DNA of 64,000 bases from Flavobacteriaceae bacterium LYZ1037 (GCA_003144015.1 QFWS01000009.1:49006-113005), one strand, 5' to 3'. Positions 53,186 to 63,055 are shown, counted from the stretch's first letter. Numbers and translations: made by a program. The notes: generated from the sequence alone by a model not told the origin.

Positions 53186-54558
53186 AAGTTCGCAAAAATA
53201 TTTCCTAAAAGCTCGTCGTTAGTAACATTTCCTGTTATTAACCCAAAATGATATAGTGCTTCACGAATATCGATAGCCATTAAATCTCCCGATATTCCAG
53301 AATCGAGTCCATGTTTAACTTTCTGGATTTCTTCTAACGCTTTTAAAAGCGCATCATAATGTCTGGTATTGGTAATAATAGTTTCGTTATTTCTAAGGGC
53401 TCCCGTGTTAATTAAATTAAGAAGCTTATTGGTTAACTCCTCGACTCCAAAACCTGTTTTGGCAGATAATAGTTGAATTTCTGGGATTTCAGTTTGCATT
53501 TCAGCAATTTGAATATCGTCTATCTTATCAATTTTATTAGCAATAACAATCAAAGGTTTTAAAGGATACTTGTTTTTTATTTTCTCTAATTCCACTTTAA
53601 ATTTGGAACATTGCACTTTAAACTGTTTTGAATCGAATAGGTAAATTACCACTTGAGCCTGCTCTATTTTCTCATAGGTTTTTTTAATCCCAATACTTTC
53701 AACGACATCTTTTGTGTCTCTAATTCCAGCTGTGTCAATAAAACGGAAACCAATACCTCCAATGGATATTTCGTCTTCTATAGTATCTCTTGTCGTACCT
53801 GCAATTTCCGAAACAATAGCACGTTCTTCATTTAATAAGGCATTTAGCAATGTCGATTTACCAACGTTTGGTTCTCCAACAATTGCCACTGGAATACCGT
53901 TCTTAATAACATTTCCAACAGCAAAAGAATCTATTAAACGTTTTAAAACGAAAGTGATACGTTCAACCAATTCTTTAAATTGAGATCTATCAGCAAACTC
54001 TACATCTTCTTCAGCAAAGTCTAACTCTAACTCAATTAACGAAGCAAAATTTAAAAGTTCTTCACGCAGTTTTGCTATTTCACTAGAGAAGCCACCACGC
54101 ATTTGTTGCATGGCAATTTGATGCGATGCTTCATTATCACTAGAAATTAAATCGGCTACAGCCTCTGCTTGACTTAAATCTAATTTTCCATTTAAAAAAG
54201 CTCTAAGAGTGAATTCGCCAGCATCTGCCATACGACATCCATTTCTTAAAAAGAGTTGCAAGATTTCCTGCTGAATATACACAGAGCCATGACAACTAAT
54301 TTCAACGACATCTTCTCCGGTATACGATTTTGGATTTTTAAAAACAGATACTAAAACCTCATCAATTGTTCGGTTACCATCCATAACATGCCCAAGATGT
54401 ATGGTGTGTGTTGCCTGATTATTTAAATCTTTATTGTGAATGGATTTAAATAGCTTCGAACTAATAGTAATTGCATCTTTCCCAGATAAGCGAATAACAG
54501 CAATAGCTCCTGCTCCAGAAGGTGTTGCTAATGCAATAATAGTGTCTGTTTGATTCAT
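53170..54558 (-). CDS. mnmE: tRNA-modifying GTPase MnmE (TrmE)
   Basis: 462 aa from the ATG at 54556-54558. A longer TTG start would add 9 residues but lies upstream of the -7 box. N-terminal folate-binding domain (DTIIALATPSGAGAIAVIRLSG), helical domain, and an inserted G domain: GEPNVGKSTLLNALL, DTAGIRDTKD, ANKID. The C-terminus is the invariant FCIGK. With MnmG it forms cmnm5U at the wobble base of tRNAs. It is intact even though an element is inserted at its last codons, because the integration restores the coding end. A TATTTTTG -7 box lies at 54563-54570. Confidence 0.96.
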   Translation of the reverse strand: MNQTDTIIALATPSGAGAIAVIRLSGKDAITISSKLFKSIHNKDLNNQATHTIHLGHVMDGNRTIDEVLVSVFKNPKSYTGEDVVEISCHGSVYIQQEILQLFLRNGCRMADAGEFTLRAFLNGKLDLSQAEAVADLISSDNEASHQIAMQQMRGGFSSEIAKLREELLNFASLIELELDFAEEDVEFADRSQFKELVERITFVLKRLIDSFAVGNVIKNGIPVAIVGEPNVGKSTLLNALLNEERAIVSEIAGTTRDTIEDEISIGGIGFRFIDTAGIRDTKDVVESIGIKKTYEKIEQAQVVIYLFDSKQFKVQCSKFKVELEKIKNKYPLKPLIVIANKIDKIDDIQIAEMQTEIPEIQLLSAKTGFGVEELTNKLLNLINTGALRNNETIITNTRHYDALLKALEEIQKVKHGLDSGISGDLMAIDIREALYHFGLITGNVTNDELLGNIFANFCIGK

Positions 54559-54562
54559 CTTA

Positions 54563-54570
54563 CAAAAATA
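54563..54570 (-). promoter_or_regulatory. -7 promoter element TATTTTTG for mnmE
   Basis: On the minus strand the octamer matches TAnnTTTG and ends 4 bp before the mnmE ATG, which implies a leaderless or very short leader. It also argues against the upstream TTG start. Confidence 0.5.
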
Positions 54571-54675
54571 GTAAAATGAAAGCACAAAACGAGGTTAATA
54601 TAATTAAGCAATTCTTAACAGATTTAATTTTGCTTTACTATTATATTTGTAAAAAAATTAAAATATATTTTAATC

Positions 54676-55800
54676 ATGTTAAGACTTTTTACTGTATTAT
54701 TTATTTCTTTATCTATTGTTTCTTGTAAAAAAGAACAACCTACCGATGGATATCTAATTAATGGAACTATTGATGCTTCGGTGAATAATAGAAAAATTAA
54801 AATTATCAAGTTTGAAAATAATAATGAAATAATTATTGATTCTGCAACTTTTCAAAACGGGAAAGCAACTTTAAAAGGTAAAATTGATACACCAAATTTA
54901 TATCAAATAACTATTGATGGTGTTTACGGTAGCCTTCCAATTGTATTAGAAAATAAGAAGATGTCTATTAGTTTTAATAAAAATAATTTGTTAAAATCTA
55001 CAGTAGAAGGAAGTGAAGAAAACAATCTTCTAAAAATATATTATGACGATTCTGAGATGCTGAAGACGAAAAACGCTTATTACGGTAAACAGATTATGAC
55101 TGCTAGAGAAAATAAAGATACTTTGAAAATGAATGAGTTAAAATCTGAATTCATTAAAATAAGAGATGATATCAACGCTAAACACATTGAACTCGTTAAA
55201 AACAATCCCAATTTAGTAACAAGCGCTGCCATACTTGGAAACATTTATATTGTTAAAGGAATTAGCAAAGAAGAAGCAAGAAACATATTCGACACCTTTT
55301 CTCAAGAAGTTACTTCTAGTGACATTGGTGTAATAATTAATGAAAAGCTTACGGAAGTCACGACTGATGTTGGCAATATAGCTCCTGGTTTTTCAGCTCC
55401 CAACCCTGAAGGAAAGTTATTGAGTTTAGAAGATATTAAAGGCAAAGTAACTATCATCGATTTTTGGGCTGCTTGGTGTGGACCTTGTAGAAAAGAAAAT
55501 CCGAATGTGGTAAAAGTTTATGAAAAATATCACGATAAAGGTCTAGAAATCATTGGCGTTTCTTTAGATGGAACCCCTAGCCAAAAAGATGCTAAAGCTG
55601 CATGGGTAGAAGCTATTGAAAAAGATAAATTAACGTGGCACCAAGTTTCTAACCTTGCCTTTTTTAACGATCCTATTGCAAAACTATATAATATTCAAGC
55701 CATTCCTGCCACATTCATTTTAGATAGTGAAGGCAAAATAGTGGCTAAAAACTTAAGAGGTGAAGCTCTTGAAGCAAAAATTGCAGAATTATTGAACTAA
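54676..55800 (+). CDS. TlpA-like thioredoxin lipoprotein with DUF4369-type N-domain
   Basis: 374 aa. Lipobox IVSC (Cys17). Residues 25-130 form a beta-rich domain like DUF4369 (YLINGTIDASVNNRKI). A helical linker leads to the thioredoxin fold at about 235-374, with active site WAAWCGPCRKE and the cis-Pro region (IQAIPATFIL). Membrane-anchored periplasmic disulfide reductases of this kind maintain exported thiols or cytochrome maturation in Bacteroidetes. Its -7 box TATATTTG is at 54642-54649. It is divergent from mnmE. Confidence 0.9.
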   Translation: MLRLFTVLFISLSIVSCKKEQPTDGYLINGTIDASVNNRKIKIIKFENNNEIIIDSATFQNGKATLKGKIDTPNLYQITIDGVYGSLPIVLENKKMSISFNKNNLLKSTVEGSEENNLLKIYYDDSEMLKTKNAYYGKQIMTARENKDTLKMNELKSEFIKIRDDINAKHIELVKNNPNLVTSAAILGNIYIVKGISKEEARNIFDTFSQEVTSSDIGVIINEKLTEVTTDVGNIAPGFSAPNPEGKLLSLEDIKGKVTIIDFWAAWCGPCRKENPNVVKVYEKYHDKGLEIIGVSLDGTPSQKDAKAAWVEAIEKDKLTWHQVSNLAFFNDPIAKLYNIQAIPATFILDSEGKIVAKNLRGEALEAKIAELLN

Positions 55801-55814
55801 ATATAAAAGCTTAA

Positions 55815-55850
55815 AAAAAGCCTTTCAAAATTGAAAGGCTTTTTTTTTTT
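55815..55850. terminator. Bidirectional rho-independent terminator
   Basis: AAGCCTTTCAA (55818-55828) pairs with TTGAAAGGCTT (55831-55841), flanked by A-run and T10. It serves the plus-strand thioredoxin gene. The T-run also contains the stop of the convergent rhomboid gene. Confidence 0.85.
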
Positions 55851-56499
55851 ATAATTTTCCAAGTTTCTTTAAGACAAAGAGTAATACAATGGGGATTGCT
55901 AATAAAACAATCATAAGTAGGTGTTCTTTAAACAGCCATGAAGCCAGAATTAAAGTAATTACATAACCTCCAATAGCTCCTCCAAAATGGGCATCATGAC
56001 CTATGTTTCCTAACTGATTTTTCATGCCGTAGATTGAATATAATAAATAACCAATTCCAAAAATATACGCAGGAATAGGAATGGGAATAAAAAACAAATA
56101 CAAGCTCATATCTGGTTGTAATAAGATAGCTGAATAGATAATTCCCATAACAGCACCACTAGCGCCTACGGCACTATAATGATATTCGTTTTTATGAAAA
56201 TAAAAGGACAACAAACTACCTAACAACAGGCTACCTATATATATTATTAAAAAGTATAAGGTGCCCAAATAATTTAAAACGATGTCTGCAAAAATGTAAA
56301 GAGTAAACATGTTAAAAAATAAGTGAGGCATATCTACATGAAGAAAACCAGAGCTAAACATCCTAAATTGTTCGCCTCTTATTATACTGCCCACATTAAA
56401 TTTATACTTTTCAAAAAAACTAAAATCATTAAATCCTTTAAAAGAAATAATTGCATTTGCAGCGATAATAATGATTAATACCAAACTTAAATTGCCCAT
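55849..56499 (-). CDS. Rhomboid family intramembrane serine protease
   Basis: 216 aa with six predicted membrane helices. Catalytic serine in GASGAVMG (rhomboid GxSG) and the partner His in GHDAHFGGAIGGY, the AHxxGxxxG-like helix. HVDMPHLFFNMFTLYIF is the conserved loop. It cleaves membrane proteins; the substrate is unknown. It converges with the thioredoxin gene and shares its terminator. Confidence 0.92.
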   Translation of the reverse strand: MGNLSLVLIIIIAANAIISFKGFNDFSFFEKYKFNVGSIIRGEQFRMFSSGFLHVDMPHLFFNMFTLYIFADIVLNYLGTLYFLIIYIGSLLLGSLLSFYFHKNEYHYSAVGASGAVMGIIYSAILLQPDMSLYLFFIPIPIPAYIFGIGYLLYSIYGMKNQLGNIGHDAHFGGAIGGYVITLILASWLFKEHLLMIVLLAIPIVLLFVLKKLGKL

Positions 56500-56530
56500 A
56501 AATTGTAAACGTTATATTTTAAATATACCA

Positions 56531-56538
56531 TATATTTG
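56531..56538 (+). promoter_or_regulatory. -7 promoter element TATATTTG for the acyltransferase gene
   Basis: TATATTTG fits TAnnTTTG and lies 24 bp before the ATG at 56563. Confidence 0.5.
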
Positions 56539-56562
56539 TTCTTGCAAATCTAAAATTAATTC

Positions 56563-57462
56563 ATGCAATTTATTGCTTACATTTTAATTTATCCGTTTTT
56601 ATGGCTTATTTCAATCTTACCTTTTAGGTTGTTATATGCTTTTTCCGATGGCATTTACATATTAATCTACTATATAATAGGCTATAGAAAAAAAACAGTT
56701 CAAGAAAATTTAAATCTGGTATTTCCTGAAAAATCTGAAAAAGAAATTAAAATCATTACTAAAAAATTCTACCACCACTTATGTGATATGGTTGTAGAAT
56801 CTATTAAATCGATGACTATTTCGGAAGCTGAAATGAAAAAACGCTTTACATTTTCTAATGTAGAAGTTATACAACAACTTGAAAAAGAAAACAGAAGTAT
56901 AGCGTTAATGTGTGCACATTATGGTAGCTGGGAGTGGATTTTTATTCTTCAAACCTATATGAATGTTAAAGGTTACGCCATATATAAACGTCTTGCCAAT
57001 AAATATTTCGACAGATTGGTAAAGCGTATTCGTGCAAAATACAACAGTCATCTTATTACAACTAAAGAGAGCATTCAAGTGTTATTTCAAGCTAAACGAG
57101 AAGGAAATATTACAATCTGTGGTTTTGTGTCTGATCAATCACCAAAACACGATAAAGCTTTTCATTGGAATACTTTTATGGGAATTACAGTTCCAGTACA
57201 TACAGGTGCTGAAATGTTAGCTAAAAAATTAGATATGTCGGTTGTGTTTTTTGGTGTAAAAAAACTAAAGCGAGGTTATTATGAAACATCTTTTAAAACC
57301 ATAGCTTATAATCCAAAAGAATTCCCAGATTATAGCATTACAGATCAGTTTTTAGAATTGGTGGAAGCACAAATCTACGAAGCACCAGAGTATTATTTAT
57401 GGACACATAAGCGTTGGAAACACAGAGATAAAGTGCCCGAAAATTACAGGGTTAAGGTATAG
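56563..57462 (+). CDS. Lipid A biosynthesis-type acyltransferase (LpxL/HtrB family)
   Basis: 299 aa with one N-terminal membrane span (residues 3-20). The catalytic HX4(D/E) motif is AHYGSWEW. CGFVSDQSPKHDKAFHWNTFMG is the family loop that follows, with TGAEMLAKKLDMSVVFFGV next and a C-terminal WTHKRWKHR. It adds a secondary acyl chain to lipid A or a related lipid at the inner membrane. It is a single gene and divergent from the rhomboid. Confidence 0.9.
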   Translation: MQFIAYILIYPFLWLISILPFRLLYAFSDGIYILIYYIIGYRKKTVQENLNLVFPEKSEKEIKIITKKFYHHLCDMVVESIKSMTISEAEMKKRFTFSNVEVIQQLEKENRSIALMCAHYGSWEWIFILQTYMNVKGYAIYKRLANKYFDRLVKRIRAKYNSHLITTKESIQVLFQAKREGNITICGFVSDQSPKHDKAFHWNTFMGITVPVHTGAEMLAKKLDMSVVFFGVKKLKRGYYETSFKTIAYNPKEFPDYSITDQFLELVEAQIYEAPEYYLWTHKRWKHRDKVPENYRVKV

Positions 57463-57537
57463 TTGTTATCGGCTCGTTTACAACAGAATCAAACCTTTTT
57501 GGTTCAATAAAAACAATAAAAACTTCTTTTGGTTTAT

Positions 57538-58923
57538 TTACTTTGTAACAGAGTGAATTTCAGCAATTATTTTATCTGCTAAATCATCTGCTTCTTTCTG
57601 TGTTGGAGCTTCAGTATATACACGTATAATAGGCTCGGTGTTACTTTTTCGTAAATGTACCCAACTATTAGCAAAATCAATTTTCACACCATCAATGGTT
57701 GTTAGATTTTCTTTACAATACTTTAATTCCATTTGTTTTAAAATAGCATCAACGTTTATTTCTGGCGTTAATTCAATCTTCTTTTTGCTCATAAAGTAAC
57801 TAGGATAACTAGCACGTAACTCACTAACTGTCAATCTCTTTTCAGCCAGTAAGCTTAAAAATAAAGCCACACCTACTAAAGCATCGCGACCATAATGAGA
57901 TGCTGGATAAATAATACCTCCATTTCCTTCTCCTCCTATAACAGCTTTGTTTTGCTTCATGAGTTCAACTACATTGACTTCTCCAACGGCACTGGCTTGA
58001 TAGATGCCTCCATGTTTTTCAGTAACATCGCGTAAGGCACGTGTGGAACTCATATTACTAACAGTGTTACCAGGTGTTTTGCTTAGTACATAGTCTGCAC
58101 AAGCAACAAGGGTATATTCTTCACCAAACATCTCTCCTTTTTCATCCATAAATGCTAATCTATCAACATCTGGATCCACAACAATTCCTAAGTCAGCTTG
58201 TTCTTTAACAACAGCTTCAGATAAATCTGTAAGATGTTCTTTTAAGGGTTCTGGATTATGTGGAAAATGACCAGTTGGATCGCAATATAATTTAATAGCA
58301 TGTACACCTAAACGCTCTAACAACAAAGGAATAGCAATGCCTCCTGTAGAATTTACACCATCAACAACAACCTTAAAATTGGCGTCTTCAATGGCTTTTT
58401 TATTGACTAAAGGGAGTTTTAAAACCTCATCAATATGCATATCAATATAAGCTTGATTCTTGGTTATTTTCCCTAAGTTATCTACGTCTGAAAATATCAT
58501 TGTATCACTTTCAGCAATTTCTAAAATCTTAGCACCTTCAGCTCCATTTAAAAATTCACCTTTTTCATTTAACAACTTTAAAGCATTCCATTGTTTTGGG
58601 TTGTGACTTGCTGTTAAAATAATCCCTCCATCTGCATGTTCCATTGGAACTGCTATTTCAACAGTTGGCGTTGTTGATAAACCTAAATCAATAACATGAA
58701 TACCTAAACCAACAAGAGTATTCATTACTAAATTCTGAATCATTTCTCCCGAAATTCTAGCATCACGACCAACCACAACCCTGTAATGTTCTTTGTTGCG
58801 TTGTTGTTTTAACCAAACCCCATAAGCCGACGCGAATTTAACGGCGTCTATTGGTGTTAAATTATCTCCAACCTGTCCTCCAATGGTTCCTCGAATTCCT
58901 GATATTGATTTTATTAATGTCAT
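57538..58923 (-). CDS. glmM: Phosphoglucosamine mutase
   Basis: 461 aa. N-terminal FGSSG-like start (SISGIRGTIGGQVGDNLTP), active-site phosphoserine loop ILTASHNPKQWNALK, metal-binding DPDVDRLAF, sugar-binding GGEGNGGIIYP, and phosphate-binding RKSNTEPIIRVYTEA. It converts glucosamine-6-P to glucosamine-1-P for UDP-GlcNAc. It could be a phosphomannomutase homologue, but Bacteroidetes enzymes of this length and motif set are named GlmM. Its -7 box is TATATTTG at 58943-58950 (minus). Confidence 0.9.
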   Translation of the reverse strand: MTLIKSISGIRGTIGGQVGDNLTPIDAVKFASAYGVWLKQQRNKEHYRVVVGRDARISGEMIQNLVMNTLVGLGIHVIDLGLSTTPTVEIAVPMEHADGGIILTASHNPKQWNALKLLNEKGEFLNGAEGAKILEIAESDTMIFSDVDNLGKITKNQAYIDMHIDEVLKLPLVNKKAIEDANFKVVVDGVNSTGGIAIPLLLERLGVHAIKLYCDPTGHFPHNPEPLKEHLTDLSEAVVKEQADLGIVVDPDVDRLAFMDEKGEMFGEEYTLVACADYVLSKTPGNTVSNMSSTRALRDVTEKHGGIYQASAVGEVNVVELMKQNKAVIGGEGNGGIIYPASHYGRDALVGVALFLSLLAEKRLTVSELRASYPSYFMSKKKIELTPEINVDAILKQMELKYCKENLTTIDGVKIDFANSWVHLRKSNTEPIIRVYTEAPTQKEADDLADKIIAEIHSVTK

Positions 58924-58942
58924 ATATTTCTAAAAATTTAAA

Positions 58943-58950
58943 CAAATATA
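58943..58950 (-). promoter_or_regulatory. -7 promoter element TATATTTG for glmM
   Basis: The minus-strand octamer lies 19 bp before the glmM ATG and matches TAnnTTTG. Confidence 0.5.
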
Positions 58951-58995
58951 AGTTTTCTATATGTTTTCTATATTACGAATTTGTAAATTCACAAA

Positions 58996-59592
58996 ATGAA
59001 CTTTTTAGCGCATATATTTTTATCTGGAGATAATGATTTTATTACGATTGGTAATTTTATAGCCGACGGCATTCGAGGGAAAAAGTATAAAACATATCCC
59101 AAAGATATTCAAATAGGCATCTTATTACATCGTGAAATTGATACGTTTACAGATGCACATCCAATCGTGAGACAGAGCACAAAAAAACTTCATAAAAATT
59201 ACAGTCACTATAGTGGTGTGATTGTAGATATTCTTTACGACCATTTTTTAGCGAAAAATTGGAGCAATTATTCTAATATTCCCTTAGACATTTATGTAGA
59301 TGATTTTTACAATACATTAAACGATCATTTTGAAGTGTTACCTACAAGAATACAAAAAATGATGCCTTATATGATTGCAGACAACTGGCTACTAAATTAT
59401 GCTAGTATAGATGGAATTCAAAGAGTTTTAAATGGTATGAATAACCGAATAAAAAACATTTCCAATATGAATGAAGCCACCAACGAATTAAGAGCACATT
59501 ATAATGAGTTTGAAGAAGAATTCACTTTGTTCTTTAAAGAATTGATGGATTTTACCGAATTAAAAAAAATCGAAATCACCCAAAAACTTTAA
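58996..59592 (+). CDS. Acyl carrier protein phosphodiesterase (AcpH family)
   Basis: 198 aa. NFLAHIFLSGDNDFITIGNFIADGIRG and IGILLHREIDTFTDAHPIV contain the His and Asp residues of AcpH, related to HD hydrolases, and VIVDILYDHFLAKNW completes the set. The family removes the phosphopantetheine arm from ACP. It is the first of three plus-strand genes spaced 19 and 2 bp apart. Confidence 0.9.
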   Translation: MNFLAHIFLSGDNDFITIGNFIADGIRGKKYKTYPKDIQIGILLHREIDTFTDAHPIVRQSTKKLHKNYSHYSGVIVDILYDHFLAKNWSNYSNIPLDIYVDDFYNTLNDHFEVLPTRIQKMMPYMIADNWLLNYASIDGIQRVLNGMNNRIKNISNMNEATNELRAHYNEFEEEFTLFFKELMDFTELKKIEITQKL

Positions 59593-59611
59593 GTTTTTCA
59601 ACATAATAAAA

Positions 59612-60280
59612 ATGACATTTGTAGAAACTCTTACTAAAAACTTAATAAATCAAGGCAATCCAGATTATGCGCTTCAAATGAAAGCGTATTTACGTGGCCA
59701 ATTCGAATTTTTTGGAATTAAAACACCAATTAGAAGATCCATACTAAACGAAACAAGCAAGCTATTCGACAAGGATCTAAAAGAAAATTTTAGAACCATA
59801 ACCTTAAACCTTCTAAACCAACCACAAAGAGAACTACACCATTGTGCAATTGAGATATTTGAAAAATATGCACGAAAATCCTATACAATAAAAGATATCA
59901 ATATCATTGAAACATTCATTATAACAAATTCATGGTGGGATACGGTAGATTTTATAGCCAAACAAATATTAGGAGCCTATTTGCTTCAATATCCAGAAGC
60001 TACTAAAACGATTATTGAAAAATATTCGTTAACTAAAAACATGTGGCTAAACAGAAGTAGTATTTTATTTCAATTAGGATATAAAAACAAAACAGATCAT
60101 GCTTTACTCTTTAAACAATGTTTAAGATTTAGTGAATCTGAATTATTTTTCATTCAAAAAGCCATTGGCTGGTCTTTAAGAGAATATGGAAAAACAAACC
60201 CCAAATCTGTACTAAATTTTGTAAATTCGACTTCACTTAAACCCTTAAGTAAAAAAGAAGCAATAAGAAACATCGTTTAA
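59612..60280 (+). CDS. DNA alkylation repair protein (AlkD-like)
   Basis: 222 aa of HEAT-like helical repeats. Family segments: GVKTP-like FFGIKTPIRRSIL, HHCAIEIFEKYARKSY, TNSWWDTVDFIAKQILGAYL, and IQKAIGWSLREYGKTNPKSV. AlkD glycosylases excise alkylated bases; the WDxVD and SLREYGK segments match the family. It lies between the ACP phosphodiesterase and a membrane-anchored hypothetical gene. Confidence 0.9.
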   Translation: MTFVETLTKNLINQGNPDYALQMKAYLRGQFEFFGIKTPIRRSILNETSKLFDKDLKENFRTITLNLLNQPQRELHHCAIEIFEKYARKSYTIKDINIIETFIITNSWWDTVDFIAKQILGAYLLQYPEATKTIIEKYSLTKNMWLNRSSILFQLGYKNKTDHALLFKQCLRFSESELFFIQKAIGWSLREYGKTNPKSVLNFVNSTSLKPLSKKEAIRNIV

Positions 60281-60282
60281 TT

Positions 60283-60999
60283 TTGAAGACAAAAAAAATC
60301 ATAAAAATAATTTTAGGGGTTGTTATCTTTTTAGCCTTACCTACTTTATTACTCTTTGGTTTTGTCTATTTTAAATACAACGAAGAACTACCAATTGGCA
60401 TTGAAAGTGCAGAAGCTGATGAGATGGCAAATAAAATGCTAGATGCGTTAGATTATGTTGCCTATAAAAAAACAAATTATATTGAGTGGACTTTTAAAAG
60501 AAAGCATCATTATCAATGGTTAAAGACAGAAGGTATTTGTTATGTGTTTTGGGAAACTTATAAAGTAGAATTAAACTTAAATAATCCTTCTGAAAGTAAA
60601 GCTTTTATCCACAGCTTCAGAGTTCACAACGAGCAAGCAGACGAATTAATTGAAAAAGCCACTAATTATTTTAACAACGATTCTTTTTGGTTGGTGGCTC
60701 CATATAAAATTTTCGATAAAGGCACAAAACGCAGCATAGTAAAAACAAAAAAAGGTAAACAAGGTTTGCTAGTCACTTATACTTCTGGTGGTACTACTCC
60801 TGGAGATTCTTATTTATGGTTTTTAGACAAAAACGGCTTGCCAGAGCGATTTAAAATGTGGGTAGATATTTTACCAATTGGTGGGCTGGAAGCGACATGG
60901 AAAGATTGGATAACAACAGAAAGTGGTGCTCAACTCCCAACCTTCCATAAACTGCTTTTTTTAGGATTAGAGATGGGAGATGTTATTGGCACTAAATAA
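60283..60999 (+). CDS. Membrane-anchored conserved hypothetical protein
   Basis: 238 aa starting at a TTG 2 bp after the AlkD stop. The next in-frame ATG would lose the N-terminal membrane helix (residues 7-28), so TTG is preferred. The soluble part has aromatic-rich strands (NYIEWTFKRKHHYQWLK; GDSYLWFLDKNGLPERFKMWV) typical of a Bacteroidetes family without a known role. It is probably in the periplasm. Co-transcription with the two genes upstream is likely. Confidence 0.75.
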   Translation: MKTKKIIKIILGVVIFLALPTLLLFGFVYFKYNEELPIGIESAEADEMANKMLDALDYVAYKKTNYIEWTFKRKHHYQWLKTEGICYVFWETYKVELNLNNPSESKAFIHSFRVHNEQADELIEKATNYFNNDSFWLVAPYKIFDKGTKRSIVKTKKGKQGLLVTYTSGGTTPGDSYLWFLDKNGLPERFKMWVDILPIGGLEATWKDWITTESGAQLPTFHKLLFLGLEMGDVIGTK

Positions 61000-61064
61000 A
61001 TGGTTTGTTTTCAGTAAAACAGTTAAAATTTAGATTTAACTTTTAAAACTCTAAATCTTGAGTT

Positions 61065-61586
61065 CTATTTTTTTTGACCCTTAAACTGCTGCTCTTTTAG
61101 CTTAAATAGTACGTTAAACGTGGTTAAACTACCATAACTTCTGGTTATGTACTGTTGCAAATCAATTTTCTCTTGCTCTTTTAAATTACTAGAATTTATT
61201 TTTTGCTCCATCACTCGCAATCGATCTCTAACCATAGTGATTTTATGAAAGAAAGTATCAATAGGTACTTCGCTGGATTTTAAATTAGTATCGCCAGGTT
61301 CTAAAATAAGCTTGCCACCTTTCCATTTGTCTGCAATGTGCACCACTTCGGTTACATCGCTCCAACGTTTTAAAATTTGCACCAAGCTGCTTTCTACTTC
61401 AGCAAAACTAACCGTATCCACATCGTCTTCAGCTGCTTCAATTACTTCAAATTCAGCATCGACATCTATAGTTTCTAAACCATTTTCAATAAATGTCACC
61501 CAATAGTGTTTTGAGGTTACATTGGTTACTACGCCTTTTCCAAATTCTGGATGATTGATTCTAGAGCTAATTCCTAGTATTTTCAT
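61065..61586 (-). CDS. Conserved Bacteroidetes hypothetical protein
   Basis: 173 aa, soluble. The N-terminus (SSRINHPEFGKGVVTNVTSKHYWVTF) looks like the short beta-barrel found in some nucleic-acid-associated proteins, with an acidic linker and a helical C-terminus (MVRDRLRVMEQKINSS). Function is unknown. It is a single gene convergent with the upstream plus-strand trio. Confidence 0.7.
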   Translation of the reverse strand: MKILGISSRINHPEFGKGVVTNVTSKHYWVTFIENGLETIDVDAEFEVIEAAEDDVDTVSFAEVESSLVQILKRWSDVTEVVHIADKWKGGKLILEPGDTNLKSSEVPIDTFFHKITMVRDRLRVMEQKINSSNLKEQEKIDLQQYITRSYGSLTTFNVLFKLKEQQFKGQKK

Positions 61587-61844
61587 TTATTTAAATTATG
61601 TGTTTTAAAAAAAATAATTTTGGTCATGTCGTTTTCATGCACCTAATTTAACAAATTAAAACTAGATAGACACTAGCTTCGCAAACTGACTTAAACATTA
61701 ATTTTAAAAGGCTTTCACTAGCAAATAATTACACACGATGATAGGCTCAGAGAATCTATAAAAAATAAAATATAACAACAACGTAAAGTCTTTACGCTTT
61801 AAATTCCCTATATTGACTTTTTCAATAAAAAAAAACAAATTATT

Positions 61845-62822
61845 ATGAAAACAAAATTACTACTATTAACTTTTTTATTACCTACAATTATGTTTGCGCA
61901 AGTGGGAAATGGCTTTGAGAATACACCAGGCGTAACATTTAATGCTACAGGCGGTTCTTGTCAATATTTTGATTTTGATACCGCGACAATTCATATACTC
62001 GCCAATTACAATGCGCCTTGCGGTTTAATTTATGTTACAGAGCCATCATCGGGAGCAACTCTAGGGTATTCTATTACTTTAGATCCTACATCTCCTAATG
62101 GACCATCTGGGTTTAGTGATGGAGATTTTTTTGGAGTAGGAACCAGTGCTTTTTTCAATACTGAAATTGCATTATCACCACCTGAAGGCAGTCAAGCGTT
62201 TTTTATGGAAGATCCTGATGGGGATATTACAATGACTTTTGATATTGTAGATTTAGCAGGAACAACAAACCCTCAGTTTAGCATGCAATATGTGTTAGAA
62301 GCTACAAGTTGGGAAGCAGAGGATTTTTTTAAAGTAACCATTCAATTTACTGATTGTGCAAGCCCTACATTAACGTTAATTGATACTTCTGGGCTTGATA
62401 TTGACGATCTTGGCATAGAAGATACTTGGAATACTTTAAATGCTAATTTAACAGCAAATGTAGGTTGTAAAGCGCAATTAGTTATTGAGTTTTCATCTAA
62501 TTCAGCAGCTGAAGAATTAGGCCTTGATGCTATTGCTTTTACTGGTGGTATGACATTATCAACCGAAACTTTAGATTTAAATAGTTCAATTTCAGTTTAT
62601 CCAAATCCATCTAATGGTGCAGTAACTATAAAGAATTCTGGTATTGCCTTAAACAATGCTGTGGTAACAGATATTAACGGTCGTGTAATAAAGTCGTTCA
62701 ATTTAAATGGAATGACACAAGACAAACAACTTGATTTACGTTCGATGGTTTCTTCTGGAATCTATTTCATGACCATTTCTTCGGAAAACGGTTCCATAGT
62801 AAAAAAATTAATTATTAAATAG
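61845..62822 (+). CDS. Secreted protein with T9SS type A sorting domain
   Basis: 325 aa. Signal peptide at 1-19 (ends MFAQ). A beta-sandwich-type middle (FFMEDPDGDITMTFDIVDLAG; LDIDDLGIEDTWNTL) resembles carbohydrate-binding or lectin-like modules but is not assigned. The C-terminal domain has the type A pattern: ISVYPNPSNGAVTI, VVTDINGRVIKSFNLNG, SGIYFMTISSENG and the final VKKLIIK. It should be exported by T9SS and attached at the surface. It ends with a strong terminator. Confidence 0.88.
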   Translation: MKTKLLLLTFLLPTIMFAQVGNGFENTPGVTFNATGGSCQYFDFDTATIHILANYNAPCGLIYVTEPSSGATLGYSITLDPTSPNGPSGFSDGDFFGVGTSAFFNTEIALSPPEGSQAFFMEDPDGDITMTFDIVDLAGTTNPQFSMQYVLEATSWEAEDFFKVTIQFTDCASPTLTLIDTSGLDIDDLGIEDTWNTLNANLTANVGCKAQLVIEFSSNSAAEELGLDAIAFTGGMTLSTETLDLNSSISVYPNPSNGAVTIKNSGIALNNAVVTDINGRVIKSFNLNGMTQDKQLDLRSMVSSGIYFMTISSENGSIVKKLIIK

Positions 62823-62841
62823 AGAAAAATATTATTCATTT

Positions 62842-62870
62842 AAAAGACAACCCAAGAGGGTTGTCTTTTT
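62842..62870 (+). terminator. Rho-independent terminator
   Basis: AAAAGACAACCC (62842-62853) pairs with GGGTTGTCTTTT (62858-62869) with a 4-nt loop and a T-run, 20 bp after the T9SS type A gene. Confidence 0.85.
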
Positions 62871-63055
62871 TTTTACATTAATAAGGTATTAAAGTAAAAA
62901 TTAGAACTTTTATTTGTTCCATTAAGTTATTGAATTAGAAGTTTTATTCTCAAATTGCGCCTATTTTTATGAATAAAATAGATACGGTTTGGTGAGCTAA
63001 GATTTTACGAAAAATAAATTAGCAGTTGTCAATTATACACGATAATGTGATTTGG

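Noticed and set aside
53170..54585. Longer mnmE start at a TTG (54583-54585)
   Set aside because: The promoter -7 box lies between that TTG and the ATG, and the ATG gives the standard MnmE N-terminus.
54624..54809. 61-codon minus-strand frame across the thioredoxin gene start
   Set aside because: It overlaps the signal peptide and promoter of a clear gene on the other strand and has no recognisable features.
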